Assembly: GCA_033557675.1 (NCBI GenBank) | Contig: JAWQRM010000496.1 | Location: 1 to 22,085 of the forward strand | Source of the DNA: Coptodactyla brooksi | Taxonomy: Eukaryota; Arthropoda; Insecta; Coleoptera; Scarabaeidae | Length of the DNA: 22,085 nt | Direction: 5' to 3' | Shown: positions 11,101 through 18,695 of the stretch, piece by piece | How the letters are laid out: each line of letters opens with the position of its first letter | How positions within the stretch are numbered: the first letter of the stretch is position 1 | Position numbers and translations under genes: made by a program | The notes under the pieces: generated by a model | What the model was told of the DNA's origin: nothing | Seen by the model: the letters and a program-made list of their open reading frames with translations, nothing else | Database searches by the model: none

Positions 11101-13881
11101 ATATCAGCCATGTAAGGATATAGATTCCACTTTTTGCTTACATGCTTATGTTTTGACGATATCAGGACAAGGCAGACAAGAAAGGAAACTGATAAATGTG
11201 TCCATTTATGGACTCCGTTCGACCACCTGTAGAACGTTTTCCTGCTCATACACATTTAACTGCACAGGACGGTCAGATCTTGTTGAAAGTGATGGAAATG
11301 AACCCTGAGTTCGTACATGTTGAAACACAGAAAAAAAGGTTTGGTGATTTTGCACCCTCCTGTTAGGAAATCGTCGTTGATATTCCCTAACGGTAGCTCT
11401 CGCATTTCCATCACAAAATCCATAAATGTAAATTACGTCAGCATACTCTTCGTTAGAAAAATGACAAGGTATTTTGCATTTCAATTACACTTGATTTACT
11501 AAAATCTAATACATTAATAGAAAGCAAAGCAATAAATATTGTTTCTCCAGCTGACTAATAATAATTTATTTTCAATAGATGTGTGACTATTGTGAATTGG
11601 ACCTATGTGTATGGGACATTTTCTACTTAAATTGACCTAAGGAACACGCCAACTCAGTTTGTACACTACCTCCTAGGACACCTGTAGTTCAAATTATATT
11701 CACAGCAACAGTTTTCTGACAAATAACAATCCCAGGTAACTCCTATCTAATTATTTCCTTTGGAATAAGTCTATTTACTTTGTAGTTGTAAGATATATTG
11801 TGCTCTCTTTACGGTCATATATAGCAAATTTAATGTTTTTACTGAGACGTTTTTAAGATCAGTTTTTTTAAAGACTCTTATGTGTCAGTTTTTGCTAAAA
11901 TGCATGAATTTGCTGCAGATTGTTGTAGCATTTGTGTATTTATTTCTAGGCAATATAAAGACTCACTAAAGAGTTTTATATCTATTTAACAAGTTAATAT
12001 GCCACAGTTTGTCTAAGATAGATTTACTATCAAAAACATTTTACACTGTTCCCGAAGCAAATTGCTCACCTGTAGATTTAGGAATAATTTTTGCAGTTGA
12101 AATGGTATAGACTTTTCCTGATTTTGCCCATCAAACTCCCAATTATACAGAGCGTTCCGAAACTCTGGCGTCATGAACAGCGCCTGCAGCAGGCTGTTCA
12201 GGTAGCACGTCATCGCCTGGTTGACCAAACCGACATAGTTGCACGGTTCTGGCTTCAGATACAGCTTTGGAGTGGGCTGACGTGGGTAGCAGAAGTCCAC
12301 GTTCATCAGTGCCAACGTCGAGTCGGTTGAACTGGATGGCGCCTCTCCCATAGTGGGGCTCGCCGATGCCCCCAAAATAAGGTCATCATCAGCATTGTCG
12401 TTCACCACCAGGGAGATGTTCTTCCGTCTCAGAAGAGATAGAACGATGCTGATACGGCCTGATAATTCTAGACCATGTATTTCGCCGAATGTCTTGTTTC
12501 GATGTTCATTAAGTACAAACTAGAAAAAATTTAGTTTTAAAGGTTGAACTCTTATACAAAATATTTAAATTAACGTAAAATAATACAAACCTACAGTATG
12601 GATAATATAGGTAATGTGAGTTAACATTTATTACGAAAATAATTGATATAAAAACACAGGATTAATAAATAATCCTTAATTGCATTCGTATATTTTGGGA
12701 GGTGATATATATTTCATTCATGTAAGATAATATTTTAAATTATATAAAAAAAAAATAAATTAAAAAAATACAATCATTAAAAGCTAAAATTAGGACCTAA
12801 TGATTAATGTAAACTTGTCAGAATTTTGATGGCTTAATCGTTCTTACCTAAAAAATGTTCTAGTAGCATAAAATAGTCTGAAGAGGTTGTGCACCAACTT
12901 CTTCAGACTGATTTTGTGACAGACTAAAAGACGAAAGCTTGTGGCTGTTGTAAATGTCACCTGAGTTGTCACATTTGTGTATGATTGGCAGTACAATCAA
13001 TCTTATATCGATGTCCAACATATTTCATGATTACTAAAATCTGAAAAATTGAATATTCCATATTTTGGTATCAGCCAATTTTATCTATGTATAGTAAATT
13101 TATAATGCAATAAATTAATCATTAGTTCAATCATGTAATAAACCGAGAAATCCTACCTAGTTATTTCTTTGTACTATTCCACAATTGAAAAATAAAATCA
13201 ATGTTACAATGTAAGCTACTAAAATTATATAAAAGAATAAATACAGGTTGCACGAATTCAATTAACACAAATCCTACAACTAATAATACAGAATTCGAAA
13301 GAACAGGTATAAAAACAATTAAGGATTTAGAAATTCGGCAGATACAAGTATTGCAGTCAATAATAAAGCATCAGATAGATGACTATTAAGTGAAGTGGCG
13401 AAATTGTTGATAAAATCACTGGAATAAATAATTTATGTAGCATACAATACCACAAGTCATAAGGCTAATTTTTGACTTAATGTGAATCTAATTACCTTTG
13501 CTGCATGCACTATAAGTTCTCAATAACAATATGTGTACAAAGCACCACGACCAGTAGTGTACCTGGGAATTATTCATATGTAGGCAAATAAATTCATTTT
13601 TCCCTTGTGTATGAATTTCAATGAAAATACATAATATAGTATATTTAAATTTGAATGAACAGATCGCAGCAGTATATACGTACCACATCTCCATTAGATT
13701 GCTGCAAGGCAAGTTCAAATATATCCGTAGCATAGCTGAAAGTTTCGCCTACTTCCACAAAGACGCTCTCCACACTCTTTGTTACTGATAGTTGAACTAT
13801 ATGGGTGGACTTTTGGTTGCTGGCACCAGTTGTATCAGTTACGGTGGCCTGTATGGTGCCGTCATCAGCAAGACAGACCAT
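1930..13881 (-). CDS. USP47: Ubiquitin carboxyl-terminal hydrolase 47 (USP47), seven coding exons
   Basis: A cysteine-protease deubiquitinase of peptidase family C19 (UCH domain). Family members remove ubiquitin from target proteins. Vertebrate USP47 acts on DNA polymerase beta and binds beta-TrCP, and the fly orthologue has been linked to MAPK stability. The coding segments, in transcript order, are 13684-13881 (within exon 13684-13884), 12070-12519, 7855-8760, 5354-6260, 4579-4806, 3495-4518 and 1930-2113. They total 3897 nt, giving 1298 residues; human USP47 has about 1375. All introns are GT-AG and all phases agree. The Cys box QAMTCYLNS puts the nucleophile at C171. The two CxxC pairs (C283/C286 and C336/C339) fit the zinc-ribbon finger. 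The His box SGGHYYAYIK gives H495, and FNDQSVSR gives D513. Downstream of the UCH domain are ubiquitin-like segments and a conserved C-terminal tail ending near RERGLKIYLD. The start is the first in-frame ATG (MVCLADDGT). An acceptor three bases upstream shows a further 5' exon outside what I can identify, and the frame stays open to it, so extra N-terminal residues are possible. Confidence 0.95.
2114..3494 (-). other. USP47 intron 6
   Basis: 1381 bp, GT-AG. It contains an AACCC/AAACCC-rich tract (about 2755-2788) and short open frames on both strands that I do not recognise. No mobile element with clear ends is visible in it. Confidence 0.85.
2755..2788. repeat. CCCAA/CCCAAA-rich short tandem repeat
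   Basis: Irregular repeats of AACCC and AAACCC over about 34 bases, within a USP47 intron. It is asymmetric between strands (C-rich on plus, G-rich on minus). Confidence 0.75.
3495..4518 (-). CDS. USP47: USP47 exon 6 (C-terminal ubiquitin-like domains)
   Basis: 1024 nt; acceptor CTTGTAG, donor GTATGT. The first two bases complete a Val codon and the last two begin an Arg codon finished in exon 7. Conserved blocks include TIGKLKKNLEPLVGVPVQYF, NETLSS, LIVKLGRVLRKNE, KCRLRRKHWKTPSRIYLD, FQEVVLDEPTVEELKRKIS, HFPCDINVLEIDNLDWN and DDCVFFFR. Each has a recognisable counterpart in human USP47 (for example LGRALKKGE and FPCDISVLDI). These are predicted ubiquitin-like and substrate-docking folds outside the catalytic core. 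Confidence 0.95.
4519..4578 (-). other. USP47 intron 5, minimal size
   Basis: 60 bp, GTAAGT at the donor and a pyrimidine run before TTGTAG at the acceptor. It is near the lower limit for spliced insect introns. The other introns of this gene are 547 to 3309 bp. Confidence 0.85.
4579..4806 (-). CDS. USP47: USP47 exon 5 (acidic Ser/Asp-rich linker)
   Basis: 228 nt; the acceptor AG is followed by GT that completes the Ser codon begun in exon 4, and the exon ends with one base (G) before GTAAGT. It encodes a low-complexity linker with NSEDSSLSDSDRTLIGD, comparable in position to the long acidic linker of vertebrate USP47 but much shorter. No folded domain is apparent. Confidence 0.9.
4807..5353 (-). 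other. USP47 intron 4
   Basis: 547 bp, GTAAGT donor and TTTTTAG acceptor. AT-rich, with no recognisable gene or repeat. Confidence 0.85.
5354..6260 (-). CDS. USP47: USP47 exon 4 (end of UCH domain and ubiquitin-like region)
   Basis: 907 nt; starts in phase 0 after TTTTACAG and ends with one base of a Ser codon before GTAAGT. It begins ITEDDIQKTYGGG and SSTNAYMLMYRQID, the last strand of the UCH fold. A charged helix (KEEIDRLAKEKEIDMLKMK) follows, then beta-rich segments such as MKVYVVQFE and PGKTSGELKKQFANMFG that match ubiquitin-like repeats of USP47. The frame runs past the donor into the intron without a stop for a while, but the splice phase with the next exon is exact. Confidence 0.94.
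6555..6793. repeat. Long inverted repeat, likely Penelope-like retroelement ends head to head
   Basis: Arms of about 79-81 bp (6555-6633 and 6713-6793) are reverse complements apart from roughly a dozen differences. Shared blocks include ACAAAATAAGAG, CCAGACAAGCAAT and CGCATTCCACT. The 79-bp spacer carries CTGAGGA, a GACA-GTAA-TGTC hairpin, and GAAACGTGTC. These are the ordered core elements of the minimal hammerhead ribozymes found in the ends of Penelope-like retroelements. Attribution to that class is inferred from this core. No reverse transcriptase or GIY-YIG frame is present. Confidence 0.6.
6634..6664 (+). ncRNA. Hammerhead-ribozyme-like core, probably degenerate
   Basis: CTGAGGA (6634-6640) fits the CUGANGA box. 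Stem II is GACA/TGTC (6643-6646 with 6651-6654) and is preceded by two unpaired A. GAAA is at 6655-6658. A two-pair stem III leads to GTC at 6662-6664. Stem I is poor: the base before CTGAGGA can only wobble with the base after GTC, and the next pairs fail. Self-cleavage is therefore doubtful. Confidence 0.4.
7855..8760 (-). CDS. USP47: USP47 exon 3 (main body of the UCH catalytic domain)
   Basis: 906 nt, phase 0 at both ends; acceptor TTTTTAG, donor GTAAGC. In order it encodes AVETTDLTYSFGWD, QHDIQELCRVMFDALEQ, the finger pairs CLEC and CEKCNKKC, the palm block FDYTTMHRIKLND, then an acidic insert (about residues 397-475), and finally the His box SGGHYYAYIK and the Asp of FNDQSVSR. The insert lies in the same place as an acidic Ser/Asp-rich insert of human USP47 and is rich in Asp, Ser and scattered Cys. 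It is probably a disordered loop. No catalytic residue is missing. Confidence 0.97.
9481..9815 (+). mobile_element. Non-autonomous mariner element with intact ends and TA target duplication
   Basis: A 335-bp element bounded by 29-bp terminal inverted repeats (9481-9509 and 9787-9815) that start CCAGGTGTATAAGCTT and differ at one position. TA is on both sides (9479-9480 and 9816-9817). The interior keeps the two ends of a mariner gene. An ATG at 9650 starts MSTTALLL, and a C-terminal tail GKCVANEGNYFE with a TAA at 9735-9737 matches the usual end of mariner transposases. The whole catalytic centre is deleted, so movement would need a transposase supplied elsewhere. The near-identical ends suggest it is younger than its neighbours. 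Confidence 0.85.
10289..10386. repeat. Cluster of three hairpins in the piggyBac 5' region
   Basis: Hairpin 1 has 14-bp arms with one mismatch at 10289-10302 and 10322-10335, with an inner TGACGA/TCGTCA stem. Hairpin 2 is a 17-bp perfect stem at 10337-10353 and 10358-10374 with loop CTGC. Hairpin 3 is CACACGC/GCGTGTG (10369-10375 and 10380-10386), overlapping the right arm of hairpin 2. The shared core GTGTAGCACAGCAG recurs across hairpins. Subterminal repeats of this kind are seen near transposon ends, but their role here is unknown. Confidence 0.8.
10459..11205 (+). pseudogene. piggyBac-type transposase, N-terminal part, frame-broken
   Basis: The frame from ATG 10459 runs 167 codons to TAG at 10960-10962. 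It opens LRPNEIEEYLNEE with a long acidic region (EQEDDDDDEANIQSEHE), as in piggyBac transposases, and continues to EVPGPCLEAFSLTTPLETF and FTDEILTKIVEYTNTY, the start of the DDE_Tnp_1_7 domain. Past the stop, in another frame, DCKPTNITEIKALLELLFYI and LRAAHLNTKDLW continue the family order, and a further shifted frame gives DDIRTRQTRKETDK. The homology stops before the first catalytic Asp. At least two frameshifts plus truncation make it inactive. Confidence 0.85.
11206..11484 (-). pseudogene. DUF4817-type (helix-turn-helix) N-terminal fragment of a Tc1/mariner-like transposase
   Basis: An open frame on the minus strand reads FSNEEYADVIYIYGFCDGN, ARATVREYQRRFPNRRVQNH, FSVFQHVRTQGSFPS and ENVLQVVERSP. 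This is the DUF4817 HTH domain found at the N-terminus of many insect DDE transposases (typical form FSNEEYADMIFVYG and REYQRRFPNRR). There is no ATG at the head of the frame, a stop lies just upstream, and the protein ends exactly where piggyBac homology from the other strand ends. The DNA-binding domain is thus stranded without its catalytic part. Confidence 0.85.
12070..12519 (-). CDS. USP47: USP47 exon 2 (linker and catalytic Cys box)
   Basis: 450 nt, phase 0 at both ends; acceptor TTTCTAG, donor GTGAGC. The first 40 residues (FVLNEHRNKTF onward) complete the N-terminal fold. An acidic, Ser/Thr-rich linker follows, then the UCH Cys box YVGLVNQAMTCYLNSLLQ. The catalytic Cys codon is at 12205-12207. 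As in human USP47, the usual Gly of the NxGxTCY motif is Ala (NQAMTCY). The block after it, FMTPEFRNALY, is near-identical to vertebrate USP47. Confidence 0.96.
12520..13683 (-). other. USP47 intron 1 of the visible set
   Basis: 1164 bp, GTACGT donor and TTTCTAG acceptor. It contains a 35-bp palindrome at 12875-12909 followed by a CGAAAGCTTGTGGC motif. The rest is AT-rich without a recognisable gene. Confidence 0.85.
12875..12909. repeat. 35-bp near-perfect palindrome
   Basis: AGTCTGAAGAGGTTG (12875-12889) is the reverse complement of 12895-12909 except at one base. It is followed at about 12929 by ACGAAAGCTTGTGGC. A CTGAAGAAG box, a hairpin and CGAAAGCT in this order recall the ends of arthropod Penelope-like or related repeats, but the match is partial. 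Confidence 0.55.
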
Positions 13882-13884
13882 CTC
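13684..13884 (-). CDS. USP47: USP47 exon 1 of the visible set (N-terminal ubiquitin-like region)
   Basis: The acceptor TTTGCAG lies just above 13884 and the donor GTACGT just below 13684. It is 201 nt, phase 0 at both ends. The reading frame begins GAG ATG GTC TGT. The ATG at 13879-13881 is the likely start, giving 66 residues. The segment VTDTTG through FELALQQSNGDV resembles the N-terminal region of animal USP47 (human has a similar IQDTTN...FDL segment) and looks like the first part of a ubiquitin-like fold. Whether upstream exons add coding sequence cannot be told. Confidence 0.88.
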
Positions 13885-16380
13885 CTGCAAAGCCAAGCAA
13901 TATTAACAAAATACATTTAATATTTTAAGCATGTACTGTGGTATGTACTTAAAATATTTGCTTTTGTTTAATAATCTAATTATTCCTAATATTATTAATG
14001 TTAAGGAGTCATTTAACAATTTAAATGGTTTCTTAGTATTCTAAGAATATACATATACAACATTATTAATGCTAATATCTAAACGCTAACTTAACTAATT
14101 TCACTAATGATTATTATAGCTGACTATTCTTTTTGTATATTCAAGTTGTGTACATATGATACAGAAAATCAGTTAGAAAGAGAAGAGTTAATGAGACAAT
14201 GGGTTCTTCATGGGACATTTCCTCGTTACACCTATCTCTTTCACTCTCTTCCATTCAGTAATTTTTATACATCATGTTTCATGATGTGCTCCTCCCTTGC
14301 CTGCCAGCTTTAATACACCTGCTTAATACACCTTTGCACATCTGCCATTTTTCCTCTTCCCGGGGAGCATTTCTGGAGGAAATTCAAATGTAAATAATTT
14401 GAACTTAGTGTACCCCCTTCAGAAGGAATCATTTGGTGATAAATCTGGCAATTCAAAGGCCATATAATTCTTCCACTACTACTAATAATAATAATGCGAT
14501 CAGAGAAACTATTTCTAAGAAATTAGAAGTTGTTGTCCTTAATCATATTATGAACTGGAATGTCATGCTAAAATGAAACATCGTCCAAATTAAGTGAAAG
14601 GTTTAGAATAGGAGGAATCACTTGATTCCACAATAATTCCAAATATTTATTACTATTACCTAAACTAATAATTCAAACATGCAGGTTCTGCAGACTCTGC
14701 GTTCAAGTAGTAACAGGTAGATGTTTCTTTTCCTGAGCTCAATACTACGTAACGGAGGGATTGTGATGGATTGTATATATATATATATATAACATGTAAC
14801 ATAATTCATTTTGATTGATGGTTTGTAGAGATAAGCAATATATGGATAAGATAGTTATATAAAGTAATTTTCTTCTTTGAAATACATCATTTAATTTAAA
14901 ATGAAAACATAACGTAAAAATAAATCAATGTACATCTACAGTTCATATTCACAATTCGTATCATACAACAGTACAAGTTCACAAAGAATATCACCTCACA
15001 CACCCCTCTTTTGAGCTTAACATTTGTCAATTGAAACAGTTAAAATTAGAATGGTTGTATATCGTGCGATGAACCTTCTTTTCTTTAATTGAGAAGTTAT
15101 TCTCATATAAGACAAACATTACAAACTTCACTCATGTGCATTCTATCCAATGATATAGCTATTTGGAGGTGCAAATTATCCTATTGTATCCTAAACTAGT
15201 TCTATTGAGTAATAGCTTTAAAGGGTTAACATTACACGATTGGTTCACAATTACATCTTAACAATACATAGCTGTATATTTTATTATCTTTTTATAAAAA
15301 TTATTACTACGGGTATTTGCAGTTACCTAGTAGTCTTTTGACTTGTTTATTTATTACATACAACACTCATCAACATAACACTGAATGTGCAGCTTTATTA
15401 TGTTATCTTATTTGTGCTCTACTGTCAATATTCAAGAGTACACAATTCTAGTTTCTAAGAATCAGCTTATCTCTTAACACATTACCAGCAGTATTTTGAG
15501 TTAAATACAAAATCATTAATTTTTTACTTAAATACACTAACCACATCTCAATGAAGGCACATTTATTAATATCCACATGATTTACTGACTAAGAACTAAG
15601 AAAAGAGGTGTCTCATTATTGATACAGTGGCTGGAAATAGGACATTTTTTAATTAAGTTAATAATAATTAACGATGCAATCCAATTAAGTGATAGTTCAT
15701 GAATTAACTAATTAGGTTAATTAGTGATTAACCTGAGTTAGCTTGAATAAAAAACATAGAAACAATACTTTTATTCGAGAGAAAATTATGTATGAAACAG
15801 TTTTTGACATTAATTACAAAAACCAATCATATTTTGTATGAAAAAAACTATTAAAACCAGGAAATGATAGACGTGATGCATGAACCAGTACTAATGGTAA
15901 CTTACGGTACTAACTAAAAAATCAGTTCTAGTCTATCCGAATCATTAATCTCCAAAAATGGATTTTACATTACACTGAAAAATTTTTGATATTTCGGAAA
16001 CTAGCAGTAGCTAGAGTATCGGATACTAACAGTAGCTAGTATCTGAAGATAATGTTGAAAGAATACTAGCAGTAGAAAATCTAGAACATACAATAGTGTG
16101 TAGAGTTTCCCAATAATGAACGAGTGATCTTCCTCTAAATGTCAACTTTTGTATTTGATTCAAAATTTACCACTGAGGCATTAAAATGCCACAAGCATGG
16201 AAAGGTGCCAAAAGTAGGTGAAATAACATGTGAGATGTTAGAAAACGGTATTAATTGCAAACGTACTCACAAAAGGCGATATAAAAAGAAATTTTGGCAA
16301 TCTTGCCAGGTCGTATGTGGCTTCTCCACACCCATGTTGGCTTGCAATGAAGTAACCTGAGAATAAACTAGCAACAATAC
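13885..16380. other. Upstream flank or 5' intron of USP47; no gene recognised
   Basis: Because exon 13684-13884 begins at a splice acceptor, at least the near part of this stretch must be intron. It is AT-rich. Open frames of up to about 73 codons (for example 14107-14313 and 16139-16360 on plus) resemble nothing I know. A stretch around 16000-16080 repeats variants of ACTAGCAGTAG several times. Confidence 0.5.
14774..14790. repeat. (TA)n microsatellite
   Basis: Seventeen bases of alternating T and A in the region upstream of USP47. Confidence 0.8.
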
Positions 16381-16497
16381 AAAAGTTTTTTCATCTAAAA
16401 AATTATTTGCCTCCAATCCAAATTAAACCCTTTTGCTGGGTATGCATGAACAATACCTAGCTTCTCATTTCTTTTGCATACTAATATAATATATTAC

Positions 16498-16501
<4 letters not shown>

Positions 16502-16541
<40 letters not shown>
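16502..16541. repeat. (TA)n microsatellite inside repeat copy A
   Basis: About 40 bases of uninterrupted TA. Copy B has only a short AT-rich stretch at this place. Confidence 0.9.
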
Positions 16542-16544
<3 letters not shown>

Positions 16545-16756
16545 TATTAATTCTATCAGCAGAAATAAATGAATTTACCTTTGACCGAATATTTTCTTCA
16601 TCTTACTTAAGCAGAGAAGCTTTTAGTAACATAAAGTAAGAATGGAGGAAAAATTGTGTAAAATTTCCCGGTGGTCTACACTATCCATATTTCTTGATGT
16701 GTGCCCTTCTTAATCATTCCATTAGTGTGGATACTTCAGTTGTCGTATCCCAACAT

Positions 16757-16784
16757 CAACATAAATTGTGCACAATTTATGTTG
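16757..16784. repeat. 28-bp perfect palindrome in repeat copy A
   Basis: Arms CAACATAAATTGTG and CACAATTTATGTTG meet with no loop. The same 28 bases are intact in copy B at 19726-19753, although the flanking DNA of the two copies has diverged. Confidence 0.9.
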
Positions 16785-17166
16785 GTGTACTTCATCGTTT
16801 TATTATCCTTTTTGTATGTTATCTAATTTCAAAGCTTACTGTCACATTTTCATCACTCAGAATTATTTTTTACTTCGCAGAAATGTCACTTTTTACTTTA
16901 GATAAAGGTTCGTCATCATTGCGCAATTTGAAATGTTCGATAACAAGTTAAACAATTCTCAAGTATGTGCAACATTTTTATTTCGTTATCCTAGTGATTA
17001 CTTTCTTCTAAATACTCTGTACTACCATCACATTATTTTCATTAACATCCATTTCTAAACTATTCATAAACTCATTGTCTTTGAATAATTGTTCTATTTC
17101 TAACATGCCCAAACATTTTTTAACACCATATCATTGAACATCTGACTGCATACAGCATTATCACAA

Positions 17167-17366
17167 TTAGTCAATGTTTACGACTTAAATTTACCAGGAA
17201 ATTTACCGTTCCACGCGTGTTTCGCTGACCAAGTGAGCATCATCGGGAGCGACCAGAGACAACCACCCTTTTGTCACCGGTCGCTCCCGATGATGCTGAC
17301 ATGGTTAGCGAAACGTGCGTCGAGCAGTAAATTTCCTGGTTTGGTTAACTGGTAACCATTGACTAA
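17167..17366. repeat. 200-bp palindrome, likely Penelope-like ends with hammerhead core
   Basis: Two 96-bp arms (17167-17262 and 17271-17366) are inverted copies around an 8-base loop. Both contain CCAGGAAATTTAC, the GCGAAAC box and CATCATCGGGAGCGACC. The right arm folds as a hammerhead-type motif (see the entry at 17283-17325). The outer end TTAGTCAATG coincides with the end of the unidentified repeat. No protein-coding part of a retroelement is present. Confidence 0.65.
17283..17325 (+). ncRNA. Hammerhead-ribozyme-like motif, one core change
   Basis: Stem I pairs GCTC (17283-17286) with GAGC (17322-17325). The box CCGATGA (17287-17293) differs from CUGANGA only at the second base. Stem II pairs GCTGAC (17295-17300) with GTTAGC (17304-17309), with one extra T before it. 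GAAA follows at 17310-17313. A short stem III leads to GTC (17319-17321), the usual cleavage triplet. The changed core U is normally required, so activity is uncertain. The left arm, read on the minus strand, has the same layout but with GTG in place of GTC. Confidence 0.5.
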
Positions 17367-17889
17367 CTTTGTTACAAAACCAAACATTCCAAATCCACAA
17401 TTTATTATCAAAATTGTATATCCTAGGAGTAAATGCCTTAAAAATACTAGACATATACTTTTTATTACTTCCAGTCAACGTCCCAAAAATGAGATATAAT
17501 AAAAAACATAACCTTACAACTAATTGTGATGAAACAGAGAGTTCTTTAGCTTGGTCCATTGTTTCATGGTTCATTATTTATATTTATTGTAAATACAACA
17601 AGCAGATGCTTAAAAAGTTTTAACTTGTTGATACACCATACACAATATTATTATTGTAAGGAATTATATACAGAGCATTGCAAAAAATATATCCACACTT
17701 TAATAGATGGTACAAAGCCAATTTCTTTCAATAATTGAAAAACAATGGCTAACACCTAAATGTTGAACAAAAAAAGTTAATTTCAATGTGCTCCTGGAAA
17801 TACGAAAACATATAATTTAGGAAACAGTTTGAAACTAATACACCTAAAACATAAACGAATAGAAAACCAAGAATATCAACGAAAGCTGT

Positions 17890-18518
17890 TATGGAAGAAA
17901 AGGGGTTGCAAAGGTATCGTCAAAATTCAACATCTGTTGGGCAGGCTTTTTGTGACCTAAAATTATCAAAGGATAGTGTCCATCATATTTTGAAGCGCTT
18001 CTGGCAGAAAAGTTACATACCAACATTAATACGTGCTCTTAATGAAAATGATATAGATAGGAGAATGGAGTTATATGGATGATACTGCACAAAATGTATA
18101 GAACAGCGGCAAATTCCAAGCTGATTAATTTGGAGCGCGAAGATCACATTCAATTCGAGGTATAGTTGACTGGCACAACCATACTTACTGGACACGTGAA
18201 AACTTGCGCATTATGAAAGAAGATCATGGCACTCATATTTATTTAAATTTTCTGCAGGAATTTACGAAGATTTTCATGATGAACTTCCACTTCCAATGAG
18301 ATGGAGTGTCTCCGCATTACTGTCATGACCTAAAAGCATATCTTAATGAGAACTTGTTCAAAGAGGTCCTATAGATTATCCTACACATTTACCAGATCTT
18401 ACACCATTAGACTTTATCTTTCGAAGATTTCTCGGGAATAAAGTTTATGCAAAAAATCTGAAACCATTGAAGAACTTAGTAGTCGCTATTGAAAGAGAAT
18501 GTACTCAAAGGGAATGAT
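17890..18518 (+). pseudogene. Tc1/mariner-like transposase, first copy, decayed
   Basis: A 63-codon frame contains SVHHILKRFWQKSYIPTLIR and ALNENDIDRRMELYG, the end of the HTH region of insect Tc1/mariner-like transposases (usual form VHRILK and ALNENDFDRR). Further on, in broken frames, TRENLRIMKEDHG, SPHYCHDLKAYLNENL and KEVL with later ETIEEL correspond to the catalytic-domain landmarks HDGAPPHY, VRAYLNE and PETIEEL. The many stops show that it is inactive. The N-terminal DNA-binding part is incomplete. Confidence 0.75.
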
Positions 18519-18587
18519 TCTCTTATGTAGTTTACTGTGAACGATGATATAAATACAGAGTTTATAATCATAAAAATTTTCAATACA

Positions 18588-18638
18588 ATACATTTTAAGA
18601 AGTAAATTTACTTTTCTTAAATACATTTTAAGAAGTAA
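18588..18638. repeat. 18-bp perfect direct repeat, 33-base period
   Basis: ATACATTTTAAGAAGTAA occurs at 18588-18605 and 18621-18638, at the end of the first mariner-like copy. The spacer with its edges forms a near palindrome (AGAAGTAAATTTACTT). The second mariner-like copy lacks it. Confidence 0.8.
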
Positions 18639-18695
18639 CATTTTAGAAATTTGCAGAAAAATGTGTCCCAAAAATGGGCCTTATTATATACTGTG

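Larger units (their letters stand above)
10174..11205 (+). mobile_element. Truncated piggyBac element
   Basis: TTAA (10174-10177) is followed by CACTTAAGGACTCGC, a plausible piggyBac left end at the class's TTAA target. The 5' non-coding part has three hairpins, then an N-terminal transposase frame from 10459. Homology ends near 11205, where a different transposase in the opposite orientation begins, so the catalytic Asp region and the right end are missing. No second TTAA end was found downstream. Confidence 0.75.
8761..12069 (-). other. USP47 intron 2, transposon-rich
   Basis: 3309 bp, GTGAGC donor and TTTTTAG acceptor. It holds the deleted mariner at 9481-9815, the piggyBac remnant from 10178 and the DUF4817-type fragment to 11484. 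The stretches 8761-9478, 9818-10173 and 11485-12069 show no recognisable gene. Confidence 0.88.
16381..17187. repeat. Unidentified interspersed repeat, copy A
   Basis: This segment is repeated in the same orientation at 19436-20163, with strong similarity over most of its length. Shared blocks include CTCCAATCCAAATTAA, TTGTGTAAAATTTCCC, GTTCGTCATCATTGCGCAAT and TCTCAAGTATGTGCAAC. Copy A carries an extra (TA)n run at 16502-16541. On the minus strand both copies share a short reading frame with LEIEQLFK and DVNENNV, perhaps the relic of a transposon protein. The family is not recognised. Both copies end in TTAGTCAATG, which is also the outer end of the palindrome at 17167-17366. Confidence 0.75.

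Noticed and set aside
14107..14313. 68-codon plus-strand frame in the upstream region
   Set aside because: Nothing protein-like in composition or motif; AT-rich background frame.
16139..16360. 73-codon plus-strand frame starting MSTFVFDSKFTTEALK
   Set aside because: It has a start and a stop but no recognisable domain, and I see no supporting promoter or repeat copy. It cannot be told from chance.
17305..17574. 89-codon minus-strand frame
   Set aside because: It reads through the arm of the palindrome into AT-rich flank and has no protein-like features.
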